64,000 bases of DNA, from positions 11,768,649-11,832,648 of the forward strand of contig NC_045146.1 of assembly GCF_008831285.2 (NCBI RefSeq), given 5' to 3'. Below, piece after piece: positions 47,405-59,513 of the stretch (positions are counted from its first letter, which is position 1; each line of letters begins with the position of its first letter). Source of the DNA: Nymphaea colorata (Eukaryota > Streptophyta > Magnoliopsida > Nymphaeales > Nymphaeaceae). Under the pieces are notes generated by a model. The model saw only the letters and a program-made list of their open reading frames with translations. It did no database searches and was not told the origin of the DNA. The position numbers and the translations under genes were made by a program.

Positions 47405-49719
47405 ATGGCAAACGCATATGCGTGGAGGGCTCCCCACCTTGTTCAACACCCTGCCCGCCCGTGCAGTAACCTCTTCCTCTTTCAACATCCGCCAACTCAT
47501 CCTCCTGTCCGCTGCAATGCCTGTGATTTTCCCATCACTAGCGGCTTCCGCTACAACTGCGGCTCTTACAACCTCCACCCGTACTGCGCGGGCATTGGCC
47601 CCTATCTCTACATTCAACACCCTCACCTCCCTGGCCCCCTCACCTCTTCACCCTCATCTTCTCCCCTCCCTATCCGAATGGGCAATTCACCTGCGACATC
47701 TGCAATTATCCGGGTGGCTCTCACTGGCTCTACCGCTGCACCGTCTGCAATGGCTTCGACGCTCATTTAGGTACTCTCTTCTTCCAATTTCCTGATCGAC
47801 GTCTACCCACTTGTTCAATTTCAGAAGCAAATTGTTGATCTAACATCTCCTAATTTGTTTTTGGCGAGCTGCATCTGCTTGACCTTAAATTTTTGTTTTC
47901 TGTCTTCCTTTGATCAATTGAAAGGTTGTGCGATCAAGGCGGCGCAGTTCCAGTTTCACCCAGCTCCATATTGCCCGCCACTGGCTCCTGTAAGTTCATT
48001 TTTCCTTTCAGGAAGAAGAGAACGTTCTTTTCTCTCTCTCGTTTCATCACTAACTTAACGCATGAAAACCATTACCCCGTTCTTTCGGGAGCTCGCGGTA
48101 CGTGCAGCCTCCGTTTGCCATAGACACATATACGCCACGGGCATCGACCTTCTATGGACATTCTCCGATGCATATGTCGACCATGCCTAAATATTCGTCC
48201 AATTTATATTTTAATGGGTAATTTGACTCTCCAATTTGCTTCAACATTCATGAAACACTAAGCAGATTATAAGAGTCTTGAAGATTTATGAATCTTCCGC
48301 AATGTTTAAGCAGCAGATTCACGCATTCACTTAGTGTATTTATAGTCGCACATATTCATAAGACATTCACTTAGAGTCTTTACAGTCAGACACGCTGCAT
48401 CTAGTCATGAAACAGGCGACACATGCCAGTCGAACTGTGTTTTGCTTTTAATTTGAATGTCTCGTTTTCATTTTTATAGCGATCTCATTTGCTTTCTGCC
48501 AGGTCTATCCACCTTATAATGGTGGTGGTGGTGGTACCGCATACGCCTCAACTCCCTCATCCGATCGCTGGGTATGCATGCTTCTGAACTTGCGTTTCTT
48601 TTCTACTCTCTCTCTTTCTCTATTATGGTCGAATTTCGATTACAACAAAAGGAATTACATGAACCATAAAGGAATTTCATTTAACTTGTTTGAAAATTTT
48701 CTGAAAACCCTGAGGCCATAAAAAAAAAAAAATTCTTTCAAGCTTCTCAAATAAGCCCTTGTTTTTTATTTTTTTCATTCTCATCCTCGGTTTCGCTCTC
48801 ATGCCATCGACCGTCGACCGCCATATGGAAACCAGTTTTACTGGCGGCCTGCAACCGAGGATGATGGAATGAACCCAACGACATCTTCTTACCCTCAGAC
48901 ACTACAGTAAAACCAAGTTGGCCGTTTTACCGGCGACCGGTCGTCGACCTCCTCCCTCTCTCAATCATTGGCTCCTCTCTCTCTTCGTGGTTTGCCAGTT
49001 CTCTTTTTCAAGTTTTTTTAACACCTAAAAAGAAGAACTGCCGGAGCAGTGAAGCCATTGCAACGGTCTTTTTTTTTCTTTTTTTGGTTTGAGATTTTTC
49101 GTCCCACCCTTTGAGATCTGACGAGAATTCCCAAAACAAAGCTCTTTAACAGACAAAAATTTCATCAGGAAGAAATTTCAATGTTCGAATTTTATTTCCC
49201 TTTCTATAATAAATTTCCACGCCATGCGGGCCTTTACGGTCGACTTGCATTACAACAAAAGGAATTGCACGAATCTTGTAGCTTCTGCATTTCATCTACA
49301 CGTAAAATTTTGAAGAGTTTTGTCTCCTTTTTGAGGATTCATGATGAGGTTTGAACCGATGACCGCCAAATTCGAATAGGATCTGGCTGATTCGATGGCC
49401 GGATCAAGAGAGCCATAATTCTCTCTATTTATTTAAAAAGTTACCATGTGGTGTTTTTTTAAATTGATTTTTGATAGTTTTGACTGGTTCGCAACGGATT
49501 AAGCCGCCGGCTCTCCAAACCTTGCCAATTGGATTCAGAAACCGATTTTAATAACACTGAGCGGTTCGACTTGCATCGCAGATAAAAATCGGCAACTGTA
49601 ATTGGGTTGTGGGGCGGCTAGGAGGTCTGGGTACTACAGCTAGCCTGATTAACATTGGCTCAACTCTCATTGAAACACTGAATCAGCTGTCGGGCGGCGG
49701 AAGTATCTTGAGTTTCTGA
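47405..49719 (+). pseudogene. C1/DC1-like copy C, one-base frameshift
   Basis: Recognisable exons: 47405-47770, 47925-47989, 48503-48571 and 49582-49719. Exon 1 begins MANAYAWRAPHLVQHP and keeps CNAC and YNCGSYNLHPYCA. Near 47,632-47,640 a run of C is one base shorter than in copies A, B and D, which throws the rest of exon 1 out of frame. The second Cys/His module (CDIC...CTVCNGFDAHLG) is still present in the shifted frame. Exons 2-4 and all splice sites are otherwise preserved, with a tail ending SGGGSILSF. Intron 3 is 1010 bp (about 150 bp in A, B, D). The lesion looks recent; a sequencing error in the C-run cannot be excluded. If real, the product would stop at about residue 121 within exon 1. 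Confidence 0.8.
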
Positions 49720-50095
49720 ATAGCAGATGGAATATACAGCGATCCTCATCGACTAAGTTCTGCGGCTTCACTCGAGTCCGTAGCCATATGTGCGTGGCCT
49801 TTTCATGATGTGTAACCTCTTTAAGACTTTCTCGTTGGTTTGGTTTACTTGGCCTGTTGAATTTTATTAGAACTTTCAAGTTTGCTTGAATCCTTGCTTC
49901 TAAATAAATCCTATTAAAATATTTCAAATAAAACAAATTTAAAATTCATATGTACATATGTATCACGGAGCATAACGAACGAAGCTGGTTGGCACCTAAG
50001 AATTTAGGTCTTTAGCTCAATTTTCATGGATGTTATGCTTTTGGATGTTAAAGGTGGTGGATGTTGAGGTAGTAGAACATAACATTTAAGTTAAA

Positions 50096-50527
50096 GTGTG
50101 CACCTATGCAATTACTAACACCGACGCAGCTCAAAGCTTAAAAGACAAGCAAATGAGAGGGCTTTGGACCCTCATTCCAAATGATAGGGGTGAACCTCTT
50201 CGTTCACCTGAATTTATGTGTGCGATAAGTTTAACTGGCACTCCTCAAGAAATAAGTCGATGTGGTTGTGTAGTAGACTATCGAGGCTGGGGTACAGAAA
50301 TCCTTACAGTTAATAGCATAAAGAATGAATTTTCTGAAATAAATTCCTCGTTTGTTCAAATTATGGATTCAACCCGATTGCATGCCTTCATAGTCGATTG
50401 GTCCAGTGGATATGGTTCGCAAGGCCTGCTTGATGCCAAAAACAAATTTGCGGTGATTCTGAAATTCACGTTGAGCATGGTCGAATCAAAGTTGATCAGC
50501 AATGGCCTATCTCAAAATATTAGGTGA
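50096..50527 (+). CDS. Unrecognised 143-residue ORF, member of a three-copy repeat
   Basis: Open from ATG 50096 to TGA 50525-50527. It contains LWTLIPN, SLTGTPQEISRCGCVVDYRG, EILTVNSIKNEFSEI and MDSTRLHAFIVDWSSGYGSQ. I recognise no family. Two broken relatives lie at 57,832-58,190 and 62,042-62,425, and conservation between the three is clearest in this reading frame, which suggests descent from a real coding exon. CAG near 50,129 could be an acceptor and AG/GTGACG at 50,523 a donor, so this may be one exon of a larger gene rather than a free ORF. It lies in the duplicated block downstream of copy C. Confidence 0.4.
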   Translation: MCTYAITNTDAAQSLKDKQMRGLWTLIPNDRGEPLRSPEFMCAISLTGTPQEISRCGCVVDYRGWGTEILTVNSIKNEFSEINSSFVQIMDSTRLHAFIVDWSSGYGSQGLLDAKNKFAVILKFTLSMVESKLISNGLSQNIR

Positions 50528-50687
50528 CGTTTATTATTTCTGGAAGTGATTTACTTGTTAGTATAAAGGTTTTAACACGGTTAAACAAGCGATTTACCTG
50601 TCTGTATAAACCTCAAGGTTAGCCAAACAACCTTAGTGGTAAGAATTCAATGTTAGAAAAAAAAAAAAACAGAGTTATTTCTCTTTC

Positions 50688-50760
50688 TCTGATGGTAGCG
50701 CAGCCAGTTTGGTTGGATGGCGCCACGTCCTTAGTTCAATTCTTTAGAAGGTGCAATCTT
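50688..50760 (+). mobile_element. tRNA-like (SINE-like) sequence, tentative
   Basis: GGTAGCGCAGCC resembles a pol III A box, and AGTTCAATTCT about 30 bp on resembles a B box. The partner copy at 62,531-62,590 keeps both (GGTAGCGCAACCGG). No tail or target duplication is resolved. Confidence 0.25.
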
Positions 50761-51484
50761 GATGGCATTGATGGATCTTGAACTTAAGATTAGAAGTGCT
50801 CTTGTTCCTCTTTTTTTCCCATCTTTTTTTTCTTTCTCTTACACACATACAAACACACACACGTTGAATCTTACATTCAAGGTAATGAAATACAACTTTA
50901 TCTTACAATTTATAATTTATGCATACCTTTTTGCACACACGCCTGTGTGTGTATATGTATGAGCTGTTGCCACACCCACACCAAAGATTTTCAGAGTGCC
51001 AAATCTGCACCTCTGTGAGATGGGACAGCTACGAGTTGGTCTTTCTTGTCTTGACTAAATAGTTGAAAAAAGAAGGGCAATTTGGATGGATGCATTAAAG
51101 GACCAAGAAAGAGACATAGGGTTGCTGCATCTACCATAGCCTTACCCCTGGACAAAGAATGACAGAATATTCCTAACCTGCTGTCGAAAAGCTAAGAAAC
51201 CATTCTAAAAGATGCAATCCAACTGCCACTATGCTAGTTTATTGAGAGATGAATATAATAAAATAATCACGCCCTCTCAAAATGGGACAGTTCTACCTGC
51301 CTTAAGAGCATTAGCATGGATGTCAAATATAACATGATCAACTCTTTCACATGGGTGGAGGACGATCGAAGAAACTTTTACTATCTTACATTCCTGCCTC
51401 CCATGCCAGGCATGTATGTTTCCTTAGCACTTGCTATGGGGACCAGGACCACCGTCTAGAGCTCAATTAGATTCCTGATTTGTT

Positions 51485-51754
51485 TTGATGGACAATGTTC
51501 AAACACAAGAAGATTTGAAGAAATGGGTTTTACAACTTACATCATATTACTCTCTTTGTCAGCAGGATGAAAAATACACTCGACACTTGTTTTGGTACTG
51601 CAGCAAGTTTCAGCTCTCTTTCTTGCTACATGAAGAACTCCTGCACCAAACTGCGTCCATTGGATCCGTTGCTGGAAATTTATTATTTGGTGACTCAGAT
51701 CTAAAAGGCGGAGACTTGTCAGGAAGATATGGTTGTTTGTCTTTTGCTGGTTGA
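51485..51754 (+). mobile_element. LINE reverse-transcriptase zinc-finger (zf-RVT-like) fragment
   Basis: A short open stretch reads MDNVQTQEDLKKW, then SLCQQDEKYTRHLFWYCSK. The C-x6-9-HLFxxC pattern after a tryptophan-rich stretch is typical of the zinc-binding domain downstream of plant LINE-type reverse transcriptases. The first expected cysteine is replaced (YYSLC). No reverse transcriptase core is visible nearby. A second copy is at 63,688-63,912. Confidence 0.55.
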
Positions 51755-51985
51755 CTTGGATTATTCAATCATTCTGCCCTTCCATTCATGGTTCAAACTG
51801 AGGTTTATCTCATCATAAGAGCTAACCACCATCGCTATTTGATTAATTTGTTACAGTCTCTTGTGTTTCCACTTAACTTCTGGTTTAAAGTTTATTGTTC
51901 CCCTATCAACACTCGTTGGGAGCAGATGATATTTTGCACATTGACTTCATTTAATTAAGTTCTCTCTTCTCTCTCTATGTGTGTA

Positions 51986-52790
51986 TAGGCCTGGGCGCCG
52001 GGCCGCCTCCAGGTACCTGGTACCCGGCCCGGTTCGAGCCCGGGTCCAGGTACTTGTTTTACCTTATCGGGCTTTAACTCGCTGTGACCAGCCCGGCCCG
52101 ACATCATAACGGGCCGTTAGGTCGATAATGGATTCGTCGATTTAAAATTTTTACGAAATGCATTTAGGGATTTAGGGTTTTGCTGTGCGTTGGGTAGGCC
52201 TTGGCGCCACCACCATCGTCGCACCGCCGGTCTGCCACCGGCACCGCCGACCTCCAGTCCACCACCGGCGTGCAGGACTATTGGACTAACAAGGTTGGGG
52301 GCACTTTTCACCTCCCATCGACGCAGGTAAGATCAGCCCCAAATGCCATCCACTGCTTCAAAACGATTCATTACAAATCATTTCTTTTTTGTGGATCGAC
52401 TCTCCATTGTACAATTGATGATGTTGGGGTCCAGGTTGGAAGGGAAAGTGGCGATCATGACGAAAGGAGTGAGAAGGATCGGGTAGCTTCCTCTACTACC
52501 ACTGTCGACCTCGCCTCACCCGCATCGGCCTCCTCGACATCATTTTCAACAACGCGGGAGTGAGCGGTGTGGGGGATCGCCGTGACATCCGGAAGGTCGA
52601 CCTGGACGGATTCTGGATGATTTTCACCGTCAATGTCACGACGTCTTTTTGGGATAGACCCTGCCCGGCCCGGTAGTTAACAAATGGGCCGGGTCGGGCT
52701 TCGGACGTGGGTGACCAGACCCGGCCCAGCCCGGTACCCGGCTCGGCCCGGCCCGATAATAGTCAGGCCGGTACCCGGCTTAACTATACA
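51986..52790. mobile_element. GC-rich hAT-like element carrying a captured gene fragment
   Basis: Starts TAGGCCTGGGCGCCGGGCC, close to the terminus of the element at 23.8-24.2 kb. It ends in GGCCCGG- and GGTACCCGG-rich sequence read in the opposite sense near 52,670-52,785. No transposase is seen. The interior includes a short-chain dehydrogenase fragment (52,504-52,654). It interrupts array DNA: the left flank (51,880-51,985) resembles the 3' flank of copy A (40,905-40,990). The right boundary is approximate. Confidence 0.5.
52504..52654 (+). pseudogene. Short-chain dehydrogenase/reductase (SDR) fragment
   Basis: Reads VDLA, then after a two-base frame slip TRIGLLDIIFNNAGVSG and DIRKVDLDGFWMIFTVNV. 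This is the segment around the NNAG motif of classical SDR enzymes (compare the plant xanthoxin-dehydrogenase/tropinone-reductase-like group). The N-terminal cofactor motif and the catalytic YxxxK are absent, so it is a fragment only. A weaker in-frame resemblance extends back to about 52,440. It lies within the GC-rich element. Confidence 0.65.
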
Positions 52791-55365
52791 TCCACGGATG
52801 GTGGCATGCATTTTCCGACTCACAAAAGCAATTGGGCACATGCATGATGCAGAAAACAAACTTGTTAATTCATGGCTTCCAGGTCCCGATCAGACTGGGA
52901 GGAGACGTTGCCTCGATGAAGGCTTGCAAACTTTTTTTCAAGCAGAGGAATGCTCAGAAGGGATGGCCGACGTTTTTTCCATCCGCGCTAGGGGCTCTAC
53001 ATAGAATGACTCATTCTTCATGACAGCACTCAATTCAATCCAGAAAGATGGGTTCCATCCCCTGAGCAGAAGTGTATTGTGCTTGCAAACAATAACTGGA
53101 TATGAAACATCTATCTTGGAACTGCTTAATTATGGATCAACTATTTGCATTAACATGAAAGATTCCTACAGTTGAGATCAGACCAGTGTCATAGAATGAA
53201 AAGAACGCAAGAAAATGGTAAAAAACAAGTTAGCGGAAAAAAGGGGAAAAAAAAGACATTTTTTTTAACACCAAAACCAAAAAAAAAAAAACGAGAAGAA
53301 AAGAACAACACTTTACTGTATTATACCGGAAGTCGGTCATCTTGGTGCACAAGTACATCATCGCCCTCACCAGTACTTTCCTTTATATATATATAAAGGG
53401 AATTCTTTTTATGTACTATTCATTACTTTTCCGGTGAACCGCTGCTCGAAGGCATGATGTGCCCTGATAAGGCATTCATCGAATGGGTCACTCAGAAAGC
53501 TAAGAGATGAGAGAGCGGGGATGAGCCCAATCTCGCACTGATGGCAAGAGATGGGAGAGCTTTCCTCCAATCGATCGTTACAACATAGCTGACAACTTTT
53601 AATCTGTGGATGATCATATGATTCTGATCACTGCTCTTGTTCTAACACCTACTTTTGAGAATCAAGGTTTTTGAATCTTATCTTCTTTGCCATTAACGCT
53701 GAGAGAGCATGGACCGGTTGCTTACACATAGCTATTGCAGATGAAGCCTGAAGGCTATTCCATCCATCTAACAGAGTGTTAAGTATGTAGCTGCTATCTC
53801 GGTTGGCGTCACAGGCGATGTTTGTTGTACTATATGTAGTCGATATTATGTTCTTGTGTATCCTTGTTCACGTCCTTGGCGTTATCCCATTGGACTGAAT
53901 TTCAGCTGTCATCTCGTCTCCCTTGCAGATGCACCTGATCATAAGAAAGGTCACAAACACATCAACTCTAAACCCTTTCCTTTCTATGTCCATTTGCTCT
54001 TCCTCCACCCTCCTCTCTGTCTCCCTCTCACCACCTCGCTCGATCTCTCTCCCCTCTCACCACGACGCAGTAGTAATGGTCAAGTGGATCTGAGATCAAT
54101 AATTAAGAAAGTTGTCTTTAAAAAAAAAAACCCAACTTTGATTTTCGTCATAATCCTTGGCTTGCTTCCATTTTCCTTTATAGGAGCGTAGCTCTTCGGG
54201 GCACTCGCTGAACAAGGGTTTGAAACTAATGCATATAACGTCTTAAATCTGTTTGCTCCCCCAATTTTATAGAAGAGGGTCAAATTACTGAATTTCATTC
54301 AGATTGACTGAACTTTCAATCTTAAAAGACTACACAGTAGATGTAATCTCTTATCTAACAGTCGCTAGTGAAAAATAACTCTGGTATCAAGAAATTAAAA
54401 AAAGTAATTGTGTATCGTCATCCACAACTACAATTTAATCGTATTAGTGACTGAGTAGTGCCCCTCCGCCAGAAAATAACTCCGGCATTGTTGTCCCAGT
54501 TACATCATGGCCTACTAAAATAACCGATCTCTCAATAATAAATGGTGCTTGGTGGACATCTTGCAAGTTGCAACTGCGTCTAGGATCGTTTCTGGCTGGT
54601 TGGCTCTTTCTCTGTCGATATATATAATGAGATTGCTCAGAAATTTTACCAACTGTTGGAAAGTTCAATCCACAGTCTATTTGGCCCGCAAGTCTTCCAT
54701 TAAAAACGGAGTTCTGTTTCCATAGCCTTCACATGATGTCGTCGGTCGCTGGTTGCTTCGTTTTGGACCAACAATTGGCTGAAGCCCCATTTTTTACTCA
54801 CAAGAATATCTTTCATAGAAAAAATTGCAGCTGTCAACTTACTCAACTTTTAAATTGCTAAAAGAATCCAACCTTTTAAAAGCTTTTTGTTATTTGTCCA
54901 CCTTTCAAAAATTAATATTAACCATCAACAAACAATCATTATATGGGCATTAATTAGCGATGGTTTATCGGAATTTGTTTCTTAGGAATAAACCACATAT
55001 AATATTTTTTCCATCACAAAACAGAGAATTAGTAGAACCACATATAGATGTTTTAAGTAACATGTAAGCTCTTGTTGCTAAGTGCATGAGAATTCATCAA
55101 TCACCTATTAATTTAAGATGAATTTGAACCGAACTCCAAGAATTTACCTTAATTTAAAAGCTTGCTCAATTATTTCGTGCAAATTACATTGGTCAACTGA
55201 AGCCATCCTCCCAACTAACTCATGGAAATGCCTTTACTCCTTCCAGTCTCTTTCCCTGACCCACGAAACATGCACTAATTAATTAGCTCTCTTTATATGT
55301 GTGTGTGTGTGGAACGGCGGACGTAGTCAAGCACAATCATCTAATCTAATGGCGATCCTTCTCCT
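52791..55365. other. Spacer before DC1-like copy D
   Basis: No intact gene recognised. 52,890-53,130 resembles 41,255-41,450 and 57,490-57,660. 54,065-54,240 is the second copy of the segment also at 42,395 and 59,815. 54,960-55,420 resembles the upstream regions of A and B. A 111-codon open stretch at 53856-54191 overlaps the repeated segment but matches no family I know. Confidence 0.5.
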
Positions 55366-55421
55366 GTAAATTGAGTGCCCGCTGATCATCCCAAGGAAGG
55401 GAGAGAGGTCTACTCGAAACG

Positions 55422-56824
55422 ATGGCAAGCGCATATGAGTGGATGGCTCCCCCCGTTGTTCAACACCCTGCCTGCCCATGCAAACCCCTCTCCCTCGTTC
55501 AAAGGCCGCCAACCCCCGATCTTGTCTGCTGCAATGCCTGCAGCTTTCCGATCAGTGGCTTCCGTTACAACTGCGGCTCTTACAACCTCCACCCTTACTG
55601 TGCAGGCATTCCCCCCCATCTCTACATTCAACATCCTCATCTCCCTGGCCCCCCTCACCTCGCCACCCTCATGTTCTTCCCTCCCTATCAGAATGGGCAA
55701 TTCACCTGCAACATCTGCGGAAAATGGGGTGGCTCTCACTGGCTCTACCGTTGCACGGTCTGCAACAACTTCGACGCTCATCTAGGTACTCTCGCCTTTT
55801 CCTGTTCGACGTCTACCCACTTGTTTAATTTCAAAAGCAAATTGTTGAGCTAAGAGTTCCGAATTTCTTTTCGGCCCGCTGGATCTGCTTGATGTTAACT
55901 TTTTATTTTCTGTCCTTTGATACATTAAAAGGTTGTGCGATGAATGCGGCGCAGCTTCAATTTCAAGTTCACCCTCAGTATTACCTGCCAACGACTCCTG
56001 TAAGTTCAATTTTCCCTCCAGTCCTGAAGGGAACGTTCCTCTCTCTCTCTCTCTCAAACTCGCTCTCTCTTGGTCACCTACTTAACCCAAAAGAAGCTCC
56101 GGTTACTTACTGTACAGGCTCCGTTTGCCATAGACAAGGGTAACTAGCTTCTTTAAACATTGTCCGTTGCATATGTCGTTTATACCTAAATAGTCTCTGA
56201 ATTTATATTCTAATCGGTTGTTTGGCAGTAAGGATATATAGAGATTGCTTGATGAGTCTCTTGAATTTGCGGACAAATTGAGAAAGGTTCATAAAACATT
56301 AAAATAAATTCACTAGATTCACGGGACAGAATATCCTCACAGCCAAATTACCCCTTACATATATATGTAGGGGTCATCAAAGACATGCCAGCCAAACTGT
56401 ATTTTGCTTTCAATTTCAATGTCTAGTTTTCAATTTTATAACCATCTCATTGCTGTCTGCCAGGTCTATCCACGTTATGATAGTGGTGGTGGTGGTGGTA
56501 CCGCATACCCCTCAACTCCCTCATCCGATCCCTGGGTATGCATGCTTCTGATCTTACATTTCTTTTCTACTCTCTCGCTCTGTTATGGTCGAATTTCGAT
56601 TACAGCAAAAGGAACTACATGAATCTTATAGCTTCTGAATTTCATCTATATGTAACGCCGATCGATCGATCTAACGTAAATTGCAGAAAAAATTCGGGAA
56701 GTGTATGTGGGTTGTACGGCTGGCAGAGTTAGCCCTTGGTACTGGTGATTTGGTTGACCTTGGTTCCACCCTCTTTGATAACATGGATTTGCTGTCGGTT
56801 GCCGGGAGTCTCCTGAGTTGCTGA
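55422..56824 (+). CDS. C1/DC1-like Cys/His-rich protein, copy D (intact)
   Basis: Exons 55422-55785, 55932-55999, 56464-56535 and 56687-56824; 213 residues, frame closed. Very close to copy A in exons 1-2 (same CAMNAAQLQF junction and TTP end) and in the DNA downstream, so A and D are probably the closest pair. It keeps the atypical YNC-GSY-NLHPYCA module and CTVCNNFDAHLGCA. The tail is one codon shorter than in A and ends SLLSC instead of SLLSF. The TATA-like site is degenerate (TGTAAAT), so expression may differ from copy A. Confidence 0.82.
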
Positions 56825-57831
56825 ACGGCACAGAATATTCAGCAGTCCACATCGAATACGTTCTACTGTGTTCTCCTCTTAACACTAGTTGAGAGTTGGT
56901 GATATTTTAGCACGTTGGCTTTATTTTAATTAATCTCTCTCTCTCTCTCTCTTTGGGGTGTCATCCTCCTTTTGTGGCTGGATGATGGTGCCATTTCGTC
57001 CTTTCAATCACTCCCCCTCTCTTATGTCGTTTTTCTATAAATTGTATTGTATATTTGATCTTTTTGTTTTGTCTTGTGGCTTGTTATTGTAACTAGAAAC
57101 TTCTTGTCTCTAAATTTCTGTATTAGGGGACTTCTTGTGCCCAAATTTTGATATAAATTCTTAGTTTATGGACTCTCACTCTCTCTCTCTCTTTCTGCCA
57201 ATGGACCAAGTCAAGAAGCTCTCCCTTCATCGCTCTCCCTCCCTCCCTTCCTCGCTCTTCAAGAAGCCATGGAATGAATTTGGTACTGCTTTCAGTATTC
57301 TCATTCCGTGGCCCACAGCAGTAATTAGCTCTGATCTCTTTTCTCTCTTTATATCTCAACCCACAAGCTAACCTCTACTGCCTCTCCTTAAATACCTTTT
57401 GACAATCCCAACAACAGACAAAGGCCTTAAATTCACACATCGAAATTCACGGTAAAATCCAGGGCAATCAAACGGGTCGTCCTGATTCGCCTCGATGAAG
57501 GCATGTAAACTATTATTCGAGCATAGGTGTGCTCAGAAGGATGTTAGACGTTTCTTTCCTGCGTGCTAAGGGTTGTACATGTAATGGCTCACTCTTCTTG
57601 ACAACAGTCAACTCAATCTAGAAAGGTGGATTCCATCCCCTGAGCAGAATTGTATTGTGCCTATGTATTTTCAAAATTTTTACATTTTATTTTTAGTTTT
57701 TTAACTTCTAAAAAAAATTAGCTGGTAGAAAGTGTGTAGGAACATGGTCTTTAGATCCATTTGGGCAATAATCTCCGACTTTTTAAGGTGGTGGGGTACA
57801 TATCTAAATGGAAAGGTATATCACTTATGCC
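56825..57831. other. 3' flank of copy D, repeated with copy A
   Basis: 57,180-57,670 closely resembles the copy A flank at 40,977-41,450. CT dinucleotide tracts lie near 56,935-56,955 and 57,175-57,192. No gene recognised. Confidence 0.5.
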
Positions 57832-58190
57832 GACACAACTTAAAGACCCTAAATATAAACAGAATGGGAGGATTTCGAGCCTTGTTCCAAGTGGTTGGGA
57901 TGAACCTCTCGTTCACCCCAATACTTACATTTTAGCTGGCACTCCTCAAGGGATCAGCAGATCTGTTTGTGTATTAGACTATCGAAGATGACATATAAAA
58001 ATCCTTATAGTTAATAGCATTAAGCATGAATTTTCTGAAATACATTAATTCTTCGTTTGTTGAAATTATGGATTCAACCCGATTGCGTGCATACGTAGTG
58101 GATTGGTCGACTGGATATGGTCCGTGCTGCCTGATTGATGCCAAAAACAAATTTGAGGTGAATCTGATATCCAGGCTGAGCATGGTCTAA
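57832..58190 (+). pseudogene. Broken relative of the unrecognised ORF at 50096
   Basis: Keeps recognisable pieces in the same order (AGTPQGISRSVCVLDYRR; VNSIKHEFSEI; MDSTRLRAYVVDWSTGYG) but has in-frame stops and small shifts. 58,190-58,580 beyond it repeats parts of 37,270-37,480 and 42,230-42,310. Confidence 0.5.
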
Positions 58191-58589
58191 CAGCCCCCCA
58201 ACTTACTTGGTTTGTTTTATTCGTGACTAACAAAATGGGCTGTTATAAACCCAGTTTTGGTCAGGCGCCCTTCCTGCCATCAAATACTGGGGCCATTTGT
58301 AAAACAATTCTCCGTATATAAAAGAAAAGGTTGCACTCTTGTAGAACGATTCAGGCAATCTATCGTCTTCATGCTCCAAATTTCCAGTTCGAATCGCATC
58401 ATATACGGGCCACTGGAATCTTTAGAATAATCGATGGTGATGTTGAAAGTCGGGCAATTTCGAGTTCAAGGGTCTTGACTTTGGATGGTGATGTTTTTGA
58501 GTTTCAGAATATTAAAAAATGTATAACAATTCAGGTGCCAAGTTATCTTAATAAATGAGAAATGAATGACGGTGATGTTGGTAGTGGTG

Positions 58590-58854
58590 AGATTTTATCG
58601 ATGAATAGCCGAATTTGCAGAGATTTTGTCAAGAACGCAACTTTGTCTTATTATACCCGAAGACTTGACCACAATGGTGATAGTCTTGTGTGGTTCGCAT
58701 GAGGAAACGATGCTAGGGAAGACCTGGTTGGCCATCATGGCGTTCAAGTACATCAATAAGTTATATGAATGTATAGATATAAACCAAAATGTCGACCCGG
58801 AAGAACTAGTTAAATATATTTTAACAGACGGACGTCGTTGCTGTGATTGGGTGT
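58590..58854 (+). pseudogene. P-loop (NB-ARC-like) remnant
   Basis: An open stretch reads VIVLCGSHEETMLGKTWLAI, then YECIDINQNVDPEELVKYIL. The first part resembles a degenerate Walker A/kinase-1 loop; the second has the spacing of the next NB-ARC motif (xxWVxV...ELLxxIL). The glycine pattern of the loop is damaged (GSHEETMLGKT). No leucine-rich repeats or other NLR parts are evident. Alternative: another P-loop NTPase or chance similarity. Confidence 0.3.
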
Positions 58855-59513
58855 GATGGGCAGCAAGGGAGTAATTCAGAGATAGAATCAGCTACATTAG
58901 TTGATGTATAATATATATATATGCCTGTTTTGTGCTGGAAAATTTAAGGGGTGTACTTGCTTCTTAGACCTAAAATTTTCAGCATCCCGTCTTCGTCTGA
59001 TCACTGTTTTGTCTATTTTTGTAGGTCAACGATTCAAGTTTGAACAATATTGGTTGATGCATGTAAAAGATTTTGGGGAGATATTAACGTCATCAAAATG
59101 GGATGCACAAGCATTGATCAATACGATGAATTAATTAGGTCAAATCTCATATTCCAGTATAGCTAATGCGCATGAGGATTGCCAAATTTCATTGCATCAA
59201 TTCTTGGAAGGTTGAGCAGAAGCACCTCAATTATGACCAGTTGGTAGACCATGAGGCGTCCTTGAACATAAATGTTTTCAATCTCCACCATGGCCAACAT
59301 GAACCCAAAACAGAACTGTATCTAAGTGATCTATGTCAGTTCATATGAAACCATGAGAGTCATGGTAGTCAGTAATAGTCAAGAGGTGATTGTTTGCAAA
59401 AAAACGATAATCAACATTCTGGATCTTTTCATTTCCTTTAAAAGGCTCTCCCAATTTTCATTTTTATGCCGATCTGACTCCGGTCTTCTAAATGCAGGCA
59501 ATCTACCTTATGG
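58828..59513. repeat. Duplicated segment, partner at 45,531-46,154
   Basis: Second copy of the decayed-exon block described at 45,531. This copy keeps a slightly longer open stretch (LFCAGKFKGCTCFLDLKF to WDAQALINTMN) and lacks the 615-bp segment at its right end. Confidence 0.6.
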
